A stretch of 47,933 nt of DNA from UBA7803 sp041686955 (GCA_041686955.1 JAWLCV010000030.1:1-47933); one strand, 5' to 3'. Shown: positions 16,826 to 25,641, numbered from the stretch's first letter. A program made the numbers and translations. Notes: generated by a model from the sequence alone, not told the origin.

Positions 16826-17873
16826 GCCGGGCCCGGTATTCTTCGATGAGCTCGCTCATGGTGTTCAACAGCTCCCCGGACACCAGCCCCTCCGCCACCA
16901 TCTCCCGATTGGCGCGCTCGGCGTACTCCCGCCACTCGATGACGTCGGCCTCGTTCGGCGTCACCCGTTCGAGCCCCTGGCCGAGCAGCGCCTGCATGGC
17001 GCTGGCATGATCGCGCCGCGCCCGGGCGTTGACGTCCGCCACCACCCCGGCCATCACCTCGCGCACCACCGCCTGGTCCTCGGCGGAGAGCCGGGAGAAC
17101 GGGCGCTCCGCCACGCCGAGCAGGCCGTAGACGTAGAGCAGGGGCATATCCATCACGTAATCGAGCTGGGTGTGCCACTGCAGCGCGATGGCGCCCACCG
17201 GGGGCACCGCCACGCCGTCGATGAGGCCGGTCTGCAGGCCGCTCAATACGTCGGCGATGGCCAGCGGTATGGGGCTCACCCCGAAGCTCTCCAGCGCCCG
17301 GGCCGAGCCGGGGTCGCCGTCCGGGGTCCACACCTTTCTCGCCTGCACGTCGGCGACGCTGGTGACCGGCCGCTTCGACATGGCGTAGGCGAAGCCCACT
17401 TCGGCCAGGCCGAAGGAAACGTAGCCCGCTTCCTCCAGACCCGCGAGCAAGGCCGGGTCCAGGCGCTCACGGACGTAGTCCACCTCGTCGTAGTCGCGGA
17501 ACACCAGGGGCAGACCGTAGAGCTGAATGTCCTCGTAGGTCTGAACCAGCCCGCCGGCGGTGAGCACCGCGCCGTGAAGCTGCCCGAGCCGGATCTTCCG
17601 CAGCACGGCCTTGTCGTCTCCCATCACGCCGCCGGGATAGAACTTGAACGACACCCGGCCCTCGGTCCGTTCCTTCACCGTCTCGGCGCCGGCGCGCAGC
17701 AGCCGCATCCAGGTGGATCCTTCCGGCGACACGGTTGCGATCTTCAGGGTGGCGCCGTGGGCGGGCACGGCCAGCACCAGTGCCGCGATCAGCACCGCTG
17801 CCGGCGCGGCTGCCAGCGCCGCCGTGGCGCGGCCACGACGGAGGCGGAAGAATCCCAGGTCAGAAATACTCAT
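16818..17873 (-). CDS. dctP: TRAP transporter substrate-binding protein DctP
   Basis: A 351-residue periplasmic solute-binding protein. A basic N terminus and a hydrophobic stretch to about residue 38, ending ..VPAHGA, form the signal peptide. The mature part starts TLKIATVSPEGS and contains the family's FKFYPGGVMGDDKAVLRKI and GLQTGLIDGVA segments. This subgroup usually accompanies TatT proteins, as here. The ligand is unknown; TRAP systems commonly take organic acids, which fits the acyl-CoA genes nearby but proves nothing. Confidence 0.92.
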   Translation of the reverse strand: MSISDLGFFRLRRGRATAALAAAPAAVLIAALVLAVPAHGATLKIATVSPEGSTWMRLLRAGAETVKERTEGRVSFKFYPGGVMGDDKAVLRKIRLGQLHGAVLTAGGLVQTYEDIQLYGLPLVFRDYDEVDYVRERLDPALLAGLEEAGYVSFGLAEVGFAYAMSKRPVTSVADVQARKVWTPDGDPGSARALESFGVSPIPLAIADVLSGLQTGLIDGVAVPPVGAIALQWHTQLDYVMDMPLLYVYGLLGVAERPFSRLSAEDQAVVREVMAGVVADVNARARRDHASAMQALLGQGLERVTPNEADVIEWREYAERANREMVAEGLVSGELLNTMSELIEEYRARLD

Positions 17874-18768
17874 CGGCAGATTCCAGTAGCTCGGCAGCCC
17901 GCTCCTGGGCGACCACGTTGATCAGGGTCAGACCGGGCGCTCGCGGATCCGCGGCCAGCACCTCCCGCAAAAGACGGTCGTGCAGCTCGCGGTCGAACAC
18001 CAGGCGGCCGTATTGCTCCGCATAGAGTACCTTGGTCATGAGGTTGCTGCCTTGCGACAGCGTCACAGCCCGCTCGAAGTGGGCGCGCCCCTCCTCCGGA
18101 CGGCCGCCCATGGCGGGGGGCAGCAGGGTCTCGAACACGCCGAGGTACAGATGGGCGCCGCCCTGGTCGTAACCGGCATCGAGCTCGACGATGCGGCGCA
18201 TGAGGGCCTTGACCCGGGACAACTCGGCGATGGCGGCGAAATCGTCGCTGTTCGCCTGAATCCAGCCCGCCCAGCTCGTGCCCAGGCGATAGAGCAGCGG
18301 CACGTCCCGGGGCCTGCGCTGCTGCAGCCACGCCTGGTAGTCGTCCAGCGGCCGGGAACGCACGCCGCAGCCGTTGCCCACACCCGCACACACCGCCCGC
18401 TCGGCCAGACTGAGCGCCTTTTGGTTCAACGCAGCGCTGCGCTCCGGGTCGTCGACGAACGCCGCCGCATAGGCCGAGTTGAGCTGGGCCGCCTGGCTGA
18501 GCAGGCCCGGGTTCTCCGGGTTCCGCACCAGCAGCCCATCGATGAGTATCAGGTACGCGGGGGCCCCGTCGCGGACCATGGCCAGGTCCGGGTTGTCCAG
18601 AATGGCGTGGCCGAGGTCGTCTGCCATGCCGCCGGCCATGGAGCCCACCAGGCTGGCGCAGCCGCCGAGCCCCATGAGGAGCACGGCCACCAGCGCCTTC
18701 GCCTGGAGCACCCGCTCAACCACGCGCCAGCGCCCCGCCGGCGATCTCAGCGCATTGGCCTTCGGCAT
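17860..18768 (-). CDS. TRAP transporter-associated lipoprotein TatT
   Basis: A 302-residue protein of the TatT (TRAP-T) family, whose Treponema pallidum member is a TPR-like lipoprotein that forms a trimer and interacts with the solute-binding protein. A signal segment ends in a lipobox, L34-G-G-C37, so the protein should be lipid-anchored on the periplasmic side. The body is helical and TPR-like. It overlaps dctP by 14 bp. An in-frame GTG at 18723, overlapping the upstream stop, would give a shorter and more typical lipoprotein signal; the ATG at 18768 overlaps the upstream gene by 53 bp. Confidence 0.85.
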   Translation of the reverse strand: MPKANALRSPAGRWRVVERVLQAKALVAVLLMGLGGCASLVGSMAGGMADDLGHAILDNPDLAMVRDGAPAYLILIDGLLVRNPENPGLLSQAAQLNSAYAAAFVDDPERSAALNQKALSLAERAVCAGVGNGCGVRSRPLDDYQAWLQQRRPRDVPLLYRLGTSWAGWIQANSDDFAAIAELSRVKALMRRIVELDAGYDQGGAHLYLGVFETLLPPAMGGRPEEGRAHFERAVTLSQGSNLMTKVLYAEQYGRLVFDRELHDRLLREVLAADPRAPGLTLINVVAQERAAELLESADEYF

Positions 18769-19585
18769 GGGCAGTCATGCTCCCGTTCCGGCTCCCGACC
18801 CTCGGAGGGGCGGCATTTAACGGGGGCCCGGCGGTGAAATCAACCGACGCCCCGCCGCGGCCGCCGCGCGGGGACGGCTCCGTCAGGCCGCGAAAGCACG
18901 CCCACCGCAGCTCCGCCGCGAACCGCTCCGGCGGCTCGGCGAGCAGGCGCGCCAGCGCCTCGGCCCCCGACTCGTCCCCGGCCAGGTCCAGGATCCGCCG
19001 GCCTTCCGCGACGAGCGTCGTGAGGCAGCCGGGAGCCGGAGGAAGCAGCTCCAACACCCGCACCAGGCGGCCGAGCCGACGGTGAAGGTCACTGTGAGCC
19101 GGCCGGCGGGCCTGTTGGTGTGCCGTTCGGCTAGCCGTTCGGCGAGCCGTTCGGCGAGCCCTTCGGCGAGCCATTCGGCGAGCCCTCCGGTACAGGCGCT
19201 CGATGCCGCGGCGCAGGTCGGCTTCGCCGGGGGGCTCGCCGTCGACCAGCTCCCCCAGCCAGCGCGACTGTTCCATCAGCAGGGTCTCCAGGCGCCGCTG
19301 CGTGGCGGGCTCGAGCCGCGCCTTCTCCCCCGCCAGCAGCGCCGCACACTCACGCTGGCGCCGGAGATTGCCCTTCACCGCCTGCCAGCGTTCCCGCCCG
19401 AGCACGAACCGGAACGCGTGCCAGCAGGCTTCGGCGCCGGCGAGCGACTCCGCCAGCATCCGCCCGGCACCGGGCTCGCCGGGCCGCGACAGCAGCTCCA
19501 GGGCGCGCTGGTTCGACTCCAGCGCTCCCAGCTCCAGGCGCCGGGCAAGGGGTGGCTCCGCGAGCCTGTAGGTGAGATGCCACAT
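18716..19585 (-). CDS. Probable CHAD-like helical protein with basic repeat linker
   Basis: A 289-residue protein I do not recognise with certainty. The layout resembles CHAD domains, polyphosphate-associated helical domains: a first helical half (about 45-115, with LRRQRECAALL), then ERLYRRARR at about 130, a basic linker, and a second half with a single H-x-x-L-x-R-R stretch. The linker is made of ARRx tetrapeptides encoded by a 12-bp tandem repeat. The last 50 or so residues are low-complexity and run past the start of tatT, so the natural stop may have been lost, or the frame is shifted near 18890. It leads the TRAP operon and diverges from the enoyl-CoA hydratase gene. Confidence 0.5.
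   Translation of the reverse strand: MWHLTYRLAEPPLARRLELGALESNQRALELLSRPGEPGAGRMLAESLAGAEACWHAFRFVLGRERWQAVKGNLRRQRECAALLAGEKARLEPATQRRLETLLMEQSRWLGELVDGEPPGEADLRRGIERLYRRARRMARRRARRTARRTASRTAHQQARRPAHSDLHRRLGRLVRVLELLPPAPGCLTTLVAEGRRILDLAGDESGAEALARLLAEPPERFAAELRWACFRGLTEPSPRGGRGGASVDFTAGPPLNAAPPRVGSRNGSMTAHAEGQCAEIAGGALARG
19125..19184. repeat. Five tandem 12-bp repeats within the CHAD-like gene
   Basis: Five head-to-tail copies of [gca]ttcggcgagcc (19125-19136, 19137-19148, 19149-19160, 19161-19172, 19173-19184) differ at only one or two positions. On the minus strand each encodes Ala-(Arg/Ser)-Arg-X. Because the unit is 12 bp, gain or loss of copies keeps the reading frame and only changes the length of an arginine-rich linker. 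Confidence 0.85.
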
Positions 19586-19671
19586 CGGGGGGGATGCTAT
19601 CGGGGCCGGCGTTACGGCGTCCAGCCGAGTGCTGCTAGACTGCCCCCCCTTCGATCGTCCAGGAGCCGTCG

Positions 19672-20460
19672 ATGACCGAACCCGAGAACCTGGTGCTGGT
19701 GGAGCGCGACGACGGCGTCACCACCGTGACCCTCAATCGCCCCGGGGCCTTGAACGCGCTCTCGGCGGCCCTGCGCAAACGCATCGTCGAGGTATTCACC
19801 GAGCTCGCCGGCGATGCCGCCACCGAGGTGGTGATCCTCACCGGCGCCGGCCGGGCCTTCACCGTGGGGCTCGACCTCAAGGAGCTGGGGGGCGAGGTCT
19901 CTGCGATGGAGTCGGTGTCGAGCCAGGTGCTGAGCGACGCCCTGACGGGTCTCGGCAAGCCCATCATCGGCGCCGTCAACGGCTTCGCCATCACCGGCGG
20001 CTTCGAGCTGGCGCTGATGTGCGACCTCCTCATCGCCTCCACCGAGGCCCGCTTCGCGGACACCCACGCGCGGGTGGGGGTGGTGCCGGGCTGGGGCCTT
20101 TCCCAGCGCCTGCCGCGACTCATCGGCGCCAACCGGGCCAAGGAGCTCTCCCTCACCGGCAACTACCTGGACGCCCACACCGCGTGCACCTGGGGCCTGG
20201 TGAACCGGGTGGTGGAACCGGAGCAGCTCATGCCCGCCTGCCGTCAGCTCGCCCGGGACATGCTCGATACCGACCCGGTCACCCGCACCGAGATCAAGCG
20301 CCTCATCGACGCCGGCTGGGAAAGCACCCTGCGGGAGGGGCTGGCCATGGAGCAGGAGGCGTCCCGGGTTCACAGCCAGACCCAGGTGACCCCGGAAAAG
20401 GTCGCCGAGCGCCGGGCGGCGATTCAGTCCCGGGGGCGAAGCCAGAGCCGCGGCGACTGA
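19672..20460 (+). CDS. Enoyl-CoA hydratase/isomerase family protein
   Basis: A 262-residue crotonase-fold protein. The oxyanion-hole segment ITGGFELALMCD includes E112, matching the catalytic Glu144 of rat enoyl-CoA hydratase. The second catalytic glutamate (Glu164) is replaced by H132 in FADTHARVGVVPG, a variant seen in several EchA-type proteins, so simple hydration may not be the reaction. The ATG at 19672 is preceded by CCAGGAGCCGTCG, a good ribosome site. It ends one base before the convergent LLM oxidoreductase gene. Confidence 0.9.
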   Translation: MTEPENLVLVERDDGVTTVTLNRPGALNALSAALRKRIVEVFTELAGDAATEVVILTGAGRAFTVGLDLKELGGEVSAMESVSSQVLSDALTGLGKPIIGAVNGFAITGGFELALMCDLLIASTEARFADTHARVGVVPGWGLSQRLPRLIGANRAKELSLTGNYLDAHTACTWGLVNRVVEPEQLMPACRQLARDMLDTDPVTRTEIKRLIDAGWESTLREGLAMEQEASRVHSQTQVTPEKVAERRAAIQSRGRSQSRGD

Positions 20461-21513
20461 TCAGCCGGACTCGACCTCGCGGATCAGATCCATGACCCGG
20501 CCCAGGGTGGCGAGACGTTCCTTCAGATCCCGGCCGGCGGGCTCCACCCGCAGGGTAGTGACTCCGGCGTCCCGGTAGGCGCGGATGCGTCCGCGCACGG
20601 CGGCCTCGGCGCCGAGCAGATTCGCCTGCACCACCATCTCGCTCGGCACCCGCGCCGCCGCTTCGTCCCGCCGCCCGCTGACCCAGAGCCGCTGCACCTC
20701 GGCAGCCGCCTCGTCCCAGCCGCCCCGGCGATAGGCTTCGTTGTAGAAATTGGTGGTGGGCGAGCCCATGGCGCCCAGGGTGAAGGCCATGCCCCGGCGC
20801 AGGGGCGCGACCAGGGCTTCCAGATCGTCCCCGAACGCCACCGTGCCGCCCACCTGAATGTCCAGGTCCTCGAGCCGCCGGCCCGCGGACTCGGCGCCGC
20901 GGCGGATGTGCGCGAGATGGGCATCGGCGTGCTCCGGCGTGAACGAGGTGCCGAGCCAGCCGTCCGCCGCCGCCCCGGTGTACTCCAGGCTGCGCGGGCC
21001 CAGGGTGGCCAGGTAGATGGGGATGCGGTCGTTGCCCGGCTGCGCCAGGCGCAGCGCCTTGCCCTCGCCCCCCGGCAGCGGCAGGTCGTGAAACCGCCCG
21101 TGGTACTCGAGCTTCTCGCCGGCGAAGGCCAGTCGCACGATGTCCACGGTCTCCCGCAGGCGGGCCAGTGGCGCCTCGAACGGCCGGCCGTGGAGCCCTT
21201 CCACCACCTGGGGCCCGCTGGCGCCGAGTCCGAGGATGAAGCGGTCGTCGGACAGCGCCGCCAGGGTCAGGGCCGTCATGGCGGTCATGGCCGGCACCCG
21301 GGCGCTGATCTGCATGATGCCGGTGCCGAGGCGGATCCGCTCGGTCTTCGCCGCGAGGTACGCCAGGGGCGTCACCGCGTCCTGGCCCCAGGCTTCCGCG
21401 GTCCACACCGTGTCGACCCCCAGCCGCTCTGCCTCCTGGACGTACTCGACCTTGCGGTCGAAGTCCCGCTTGCCGCCGGACGCCGGACCACCCACCGCGA
21501 TGCTGACTTTCAT
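20461..21513 (-). CDS. LLM-class oxidoreductase, probably F420-dependent
   Basis: A 350-residue luciferase-like TIM-barrel protein. The sequence GASGPQVVEGLHG at residues 97-109 and the opening TAEAWGQDAVTPLAYLAAKT are features I associate with F420-using members from mycobacteria and other actinobacteria rather than with FMN-only ones. It probably transfers hydride between F420H2 and an organic substrate. The start has an excellent site (GGGAGGAGGACACGA before ATG). A complete F420 biosynthesis set lies about 7 kb away. Cofactor choice and substrate are inference. Confidence 0.85.
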   Translation of the reverse strand: MKVSIAVGGPASGGKRDFDRKVEYVQEAERLGVDTVWTAEAWGQDAVTPLAYLAAKTERIRLGTGIMQISARVPAMTAMTALTLAALSDDRFILGLGASGPQVVEGLHGRPFEAPLARLRETVDIVRLAFAGEKLEYHGRFHDLPLPGGEGKALRLAQPGNDRIPIYLATLGPRSLEYTGAAADGWLGTSFTPEHADAHLAHIRRGAESAGRRLEDLDIQVGGTVAFGDDLEALVAPLRRGMAFTLGAMGSPTTNFYNEAYRRGGWDEAAAEVQRLWVSGRRDEAAARVPSEMVVQANLLGAEAAVRGRIRAYRDAGVTTLRVEPAGRDLKERLATLGRVMDLIREVESG

Positions 21514-21578
21514 TCGTGTCCTCCTCCCTGTGGATCGCGCATAATAAGCCGGCGAACGGATGCCGAGGGAGGGGTACC

Positions 21579-22967
21579 ATGCAGCATCGGCACGGCTGGC
21601 TGGCGGCCGGCGCGCTGTGGCTGGCGGGAATCGCGTGGAGCGCCGGCGCCGAGGTGCCGTACCGGCTGCCCGGCGGCGCGGCGGAGCCGGACCATCCGTT
21701 CATCGCCGCGGGCTTTCGCGCCCTGTTCACCTGCTCGGCGCACTTCGCCATGGGGCGCGACCTGGAGGACATCCTCGCCGTCGAGCTGGCGGACACGGCG
21801 CCGCTGGAACTGCCGGTGCCGGAGATCGACACCGAGCGGCGCCTGGTGCGGGCCGCCGACGGCGCCGGCCACGTGCGCATCGCCGCGTTCCGGGACACCA
21901 TGGGCTGCACGATCCTGCCGCCCCACTGGCGCGAGGCGGACGTGGCCCGACTGCCGTACGTGTCCCGCGCCCGGGGCTCCGCCGACCCGGAGGCCGAGTT
22001 TCCCTTGGGCGAGCGCGCCGACCCACAGCCCGGCCCGGCGCAGCGACGACTCCTCGAGCGTGCCTTCGACGGCGCCAGCTACGGTGACGGCACCGTGACC
22101 GCGGCGGTGCTCGTGGTGAAGAACGGGCGCCTGGCGGCGGAGGTCTACGGCCCCGGCTTCGGCCCCCGGCGCGGCTATCGCACCTGGTCCACCGCCAAGA
22201 GCATCACGGCCACCCTCGTCGGCATGGCCGTGCATCAGGGCCTGGTCGACCTCGACGCGGCTGCCCCCGTGCCGGAGTGGCGGCAGCCGGCGGACCCGCG
22301 CCAGGCCATCACCCTGAAGCACCTCATGTGGATGTCCAGCGGCTTGTGGAGCCAGGGCAGCAACACCAACGCCCTGTACTTCGGCGGCCAGGACGTGATC
22401 AGCGCAGCCACCGGCACGCCGCTCGAGGCCGAGCCGGGCAGCCGCTGGAAGTATGCGAACAACGATACGTTGCTGCTGCTGCGCAGCCTTCGGGCGGTGC
22501 TGAACGACGACCAGCGCTACCTACGCTTCCCCTACGTGGAGCTGTTCGAGCCGCTGGGCATGCACCACACCTGGATGGAGACGGATCATCTCGGCAATTT
22601 CGTCGGCTCCAGCCAGGTGTACACCACCGCCAGGGATCTGGCGCGCTTCGGCCTGCTCTATCTGAACGACGGTGTGTGGCGAGGGGAGCGGCTGCTGCCA
22701 GAGGGCTGGGCGGAGTTCGTCGCCACTCCGGCGCCCGCCCAGCCGCCCGCCGAGATGCAGTTCGGCTACGGTGCGCAGTTCTGGCTGCTCGGCGGCTTGC
22801 CCGGCATCCCGCCCGGCACCTACACCACCATGGGCAACAAGGGCCAGTACGTCACCATCGTGCCGAGCGAGGATCTGGTGATCGTCCGCACCGGTGTGGA
22901 TCTTCTGGGAAGCCGGTTCGACGTCGGCCGCTTCGTGGCGGACGTGATCTCAGCGTTCGGCGCCTGA
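21579..22967 (+). CDS. Serine hydrolase, class C beta-lactamase fold
   Basis: A 462-residue exported hydrolase. A signal peptide (about 1-24, ending WSAGAE) leads to an extra domain of about 150 residues, then the penicillin-binding-like fold with S204-T-A-K207 (SxxK) and Y292-A-N294 (YxN). Members of this family are esterases, peptidases or beta-lactamases; sequence does not tell which. The ATG at 21579 follows GAGGGAGGGGTACC; a longer frame overlaps the divergent LLM gene's start region. It ends with an 18-bp tail-to-tail overlap with glucokinase. Confidence 0.87.
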   Translation: MQHRHGWLAAGALWLAGIAWSAGAEVPYRLPGGAAEPDHPFIAAGFRALFTCSAHFAMGRDLEDILAVELADTAPLELPVPEIDTERRLVRAADGAGHVRIAAFRDTMGCTILPPHWREADVARLPYVSRARGSADPEAEFPLGERADPQPGPAQRRLLERAFDGASYGDGTVTAAVLVVKNGRLAAEVYGPGFGPRRGYRTWSTAKSITATLVGMAVHQGLVDLDAAAPVPEWRQPADPRQAITLKHLMWMSSGLWSQGSNTNALYFGGQDVISAATGTPLEAEPGSRWKYANNDTLLLLRSLRAVLNDDQRYLRFPYVELFEPLGMHHTWMETDHLGNFVGSSQVYTTARDLARFGLLYLNDGVWRGERLLPEGWAEFVATPAPAQPPAEMQFGYGAQFWLLGGLPGIPPGTYTTMGNKGQYVTIVPSEDLVIVRTGVDLLGSRFDVGRFVADVISAFGA

Positions 22968-23918
22968 CCGGGCGAGGGCGTCGCGCAGACAGGCCAGCGC
23001 ACCCACCAGCCCCGGATCCTCGTCGAGAATCAGGTACAGCGGCACCTCCCGGATCAACCCGGTCATGGGCCCCCGCTCTTCGAACCGGCGCCGCAGCGGG
23101 CTTTCCGCCGCGAAATCCGCCAGCCGCGGCACGATGCCGCCGCCCACGTAGACGCCCCCCAGCGCATACACGGTGAGCGCCAGGTTGCCGGCGGCGGCGC
23201 CGAGCAGTCCGAAGAACAGCTCCAGGGTCTGATGACACACGGGATCGGCGGCATTCTCACCCCGCGCGGATATCTGCTCCGCCGCCAGATCCTCGGGCTC
23301 CGACCCCCACAAGTGACACACGGCCCGGTACAGCCGTTCGAGGCCCGGACCCGACAACACCGTCTCCCAGGACACGTGGCGGTGCTCCATCTGCAGCACG
23401 GCCACCAGCTCGGTCTCCAGCGGGCTGCCCGGCGCCAGGTCCGCGTGCCCGCCTTCCGAGCCCAGCACCCGCCAGCCGCCGTCCCACGGCACCAGCACGC
23501 CCATGCCGAGACCGGTGCCCGGCCCGAGCACCGCCTTTACGCCCGCCTGCGGAGCGGCACCGCCCAGTTGCCGCAGACGTTCCAGCTCCGGCAGCGACCG
23601 GGCCTGGGCGATGAAGTCGTTCACCAGCTCCACCGGCCGCCCCAGGTGCGCCGACAGCTCGCTCACGTCGAAGGTCAGCGAGCCGTTGGTGATCGCGCCG
23701 CGCCCGCCCTGCACCGGCCCGGCCACGGCCAGGCATGCGGCGGCGATGGCCGGCCGGCCCAGCTCGTCGAGCGCCGCATCCACCAGATCCACGCCGCGCG
23801 CCGCGCTGGCGGTCTCCAGCCGCACCGTCTCATCGGCGAGACCGCCCTCCCCGGCCAGGGAGAATCGGGCGTTGGTGGCGCCGATGTCGGCCACCAGGTA
23901 CCACCCCGGTGCGGTCAT
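22950..23918 (-). CDS. glk: Glucokinase
   Basis: A 322-residue ROK-unlike (Glk-type) glucokinase, phosphorylating glucose with ATP. The N terminus has the phosphate-binding VADIGATNARFSLA; ELVNDFIAQA, GPGTGLGMGVL, EGGHADLAP and the C-terminal GGVYVGGGIVPRL follow in family order. The ATG at 23918 overlaps the stop of the SDR gene (ATGA), so its translation depends on an upstream gene that has no obvious role in sugar metabolism. Confidence 0.92.
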   Translation of the reverse strand: MTAPGWYLVADIGATNARFSLAGEGGLADETVRLETASAARGVDLVDAALDELGRPAIAAACLAVAGPVQGGRGAITNGSLTFDVSELSAHLGRPVELVNDFIAQARSLPELERLRQLGGAAPQAGVKAVLGPGTGLGMGVLVPWDGGWRVLGSEGGHADLAPGSPLETELVAVLQMEHRHVSWETVLSGPGLERLYRAVCHLWGSEPEDLAAEQISARGENAADPVCHQTLELFFGLLGAAAGNLALTVYALGGVYVGGGIVPRLADFAAESPLRRRFEERGPMTGLIREVPLYLILDEDPGLVGALACLRDALARSGAER

Positions 23919-24997
23919 CGCGGCAACACGCCTTCGGCCTGCAGGCGCCGTAGCTGCCGCCGGAACATGAGCTCGGTGTCCAGGCACTCGTGGAAGCCGA
24001 GCTGGCGGATGCGGATGGTGCTCAACAGGGTGTTGGCGCCGGTGCCGCCGAAGCCGAACACCGCGTCGGCGAACTGCCAGGAACTGCCGATCACATCCGC
24101 CATGGTCAGCGGCCGCAGTCCGTGCTCCGCCACCAGACGCTTCCACACCGGCTCGTGCGCCGGCATGTACTCGGTCAGGCGCCGCGGCTCCGGCTCGCCC
24201 ACGGGCATGGCGAACACCGCGGCGAAGCTGGGCCACAGGGCGCCCCACTCCAACACGTCGCCGTTGGTGACGTTCAGGATCTCCCCGCCGCAGGCCGCCT
24301 CGGTGCCGGCCCAGAGGATGGCGCTCGCCAGCAGATCCGCGTCGGTGGCCTCGGTGACGAAGCCGGCGCTCCCGGGGAAGCGCAGGGGCTCGTCCAGCGC
24401 ACGGCTGACCGCCGCGTAGACGCCGATGGCGGCCACCAGGTTCATGGGGCTGCCCAGCGCGGCGCCGCAGACGATCTGTGGCCTGAATACCGTGAAAGTC
24501 CAGCCGCCCGCGGCGGAGCGCTCCCGCACCAGGTCTTCCTGGTTCCAGTAGAAGTTGTCCCCGGGGTGGCGCGGATCGCTTTCCCGGCCCGGCAGCTTCA
24601 TGCGCCCGAGGTGGGCGCCGTAGGCCTTGGTGCCCTGCAACAGCGACAGATGCTCCAGCGGCTGCACGAAATCCAGGACGTTCCGGAGCATCTCGGTGTT
24701 CACCCGAATCTGTTCCGGGTCCCGCCAGCCGGCCACCAGATCCGGCTTCTCGTACAACGCCGCGTACACCACGTGGCTGACGTCGGCGAACTCGGCGCCG
24801 GCGAAGGTGCGCGCGCAGGCAGCCCGGTCGGTCAGATCCAGGCTCACGAATCGGGCGGTGGTGGAAAAGTCCGGCGCGCGCCGGCTGACGGCGATGGTCC
24901 GGCCCGGCGCGGCCCGGTCCAGGGCCTGAACCACCGCGCGGCCCACCAGACCGAGCCCCCCCAACACCAGATACTTGCGCTGCTGCATGAGGCCCAT
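23915..24997 (-). CDS. SDR family reductase, PRISE-like (progesterone 5-beta-reductase/iridoid synthase)
   Basis: A 360-residue extended short-chain reductase. The dinucleotide site GGLGLVG is at residues 13-19, a Lys in LQGTKAYGAHLG follows, and NFYWNQED matches the atypical active site of PRISE enzymes, where Tyr and Lys sit in unusual positions. Known relatives reduce activated enones (1,4-reduction). ATGs at 24997 and 24988 are both possible and neither has a strong ribosome site. It lies 37 bp after the CMD gene and overlaps glk, forming a three-gene unit. Confidence 0.8.
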   Translation of the reverse strand: MGLMQQRKYLVLGGLGLVGRAVVQALDRAAPGRTIAVSRRAPDFSTTARFVSLDLTDRAACARTFAGAEFADVSHVVYAALYEKPDLVAGWRDPEQIRVNTEMLRNVLDFVQPLEHLSLLQGTKAYGAHLGRMKLPGRESDPRHPGDNFYWNQEDLVRERSAAGGWTFTVFRPQIVCGAALGSPMNLVAAIGVYAAVSRALDEPLRFPGSAGFVTEATDADLLASAILWAGTEAACGGEILNVTNGDVLEWGALWPSFAAVFAMPVGEPEPRRLTEYMPAHEPVWKRLVAEHGLRPLTMADVIGSSWQFADAVFGFGGTGANTLLSTIRIRQLGFHECLDTELMFRRQLRRLQAEGVLPR

Positions 24998-25034
24998 TGT
25001 CCGGCGGCCGCGCCGGAGCATCAATGCGTTTGCG

Positions 25035-25592
25035 CTACCCGCCGGCGCCGGGGAACCGGGCGGCCCAGGGCTCCGGCGCCAGTTGCGCGGCGTGGGCCAC
25101 GTTGCAGACGGTATGGTAGAAGCCCACCAGCGCGAACAGCTCGAACTGCGCCGGGACGTCCCACCGACGTTGCACGGCTTCCTGGGTAGCCTGGCAGAGG
25201 CGCGCGCCGTGGCAGAGCTCGTCGCAGGCATCGAGCAGCACGGCCAGGGGCTCGGGCCAGAGCGAGCGATCGGGCCTGGGCTCCAGGGTGCTCGCCACCT
25301 GGGCATCGCTGAACCCGGCCGCGGTGGCGAACGCGGTGACGTGAACCCCCCATTCGTACTCGCACCGGTAGTTGGCGGTGGTCCGCAGGATCACCGTCTC
25401 GCGTTCCGCCAGGGTCAGCGGGCTGTCCCGGTCGAGCAGCCCGCCGGCCGCGAACTTGGCCAGGTGCCGCGGGCTGCGCGCGAATACCTTGAACAGGCGG
25501 AGCAGTTCGCCGTCCCGGTGGGGGTAGCGTTGCAGCAGCTCGGCCACGGCCGGTAGGTAGGGCGGCTCCAGGGGGGTGAGGCTCGGCGTCAT
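25035..25592 (-). CDS. Carboxymuconolactone decarboxylase (AhpD-like) family protein
   Basis: A 185-residue AhpD/CMD-fold protein. The core is LTLAERETVILRTTANYRC followed by EYEWGVHV, the conserved E-Y-x-W-x-x-H region, and a second helical repeat. The CxxC pair of peroxidase-type AhpD is absent around the single Cys here, so a disulfide-reductase role is unlikely. First gene of the minus-strand operon CMD-SDR-glk and divergent from an HxlR regulator, with two matching palindromes in between. Function unknown; similar genes often handle reactive electrophiles or ring-derived acids. Confidence 0.82.
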   Translation of the reverse strand: MTPSLTPLEPPYLPAVAELLQRYPHRDGELLRLFKVFARSPRHLAKFAAGGLLDRDSPLTLAERETVILRTTANYRCEYEWGVHVTAFATAAGFSDAQVASTLEPRPDRSLWPEPLAVLLDACDELCHGARLCQATQEAVQRRWDVPAQFELFALVGFYHTVCNVAHAAQLAPEPWAARFPGAGG

Positions 25593-25608
25593 GGATCGGC
25601 TCCCGTGT

Positions 25609-25625
25609 GCTACGTATAATGTAGC
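25609..25625. promoter_or_regulatory. Candidate HxlR operator, site 1
   Basis: GCTACGT-ATA-ATGTAGC is a 17-bp palindrome with one mismatch. It contains TATAAT at 25615-25620 on the plus strand, which could be the -10 element for the HxlR gene, so a bound repressor would block the polymerase. The -35 region is weak. It is the same motif and length as site 2. Confidence 0.6.
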
Positions 25626-25641
25626 GATCGCCGAACTGTAC

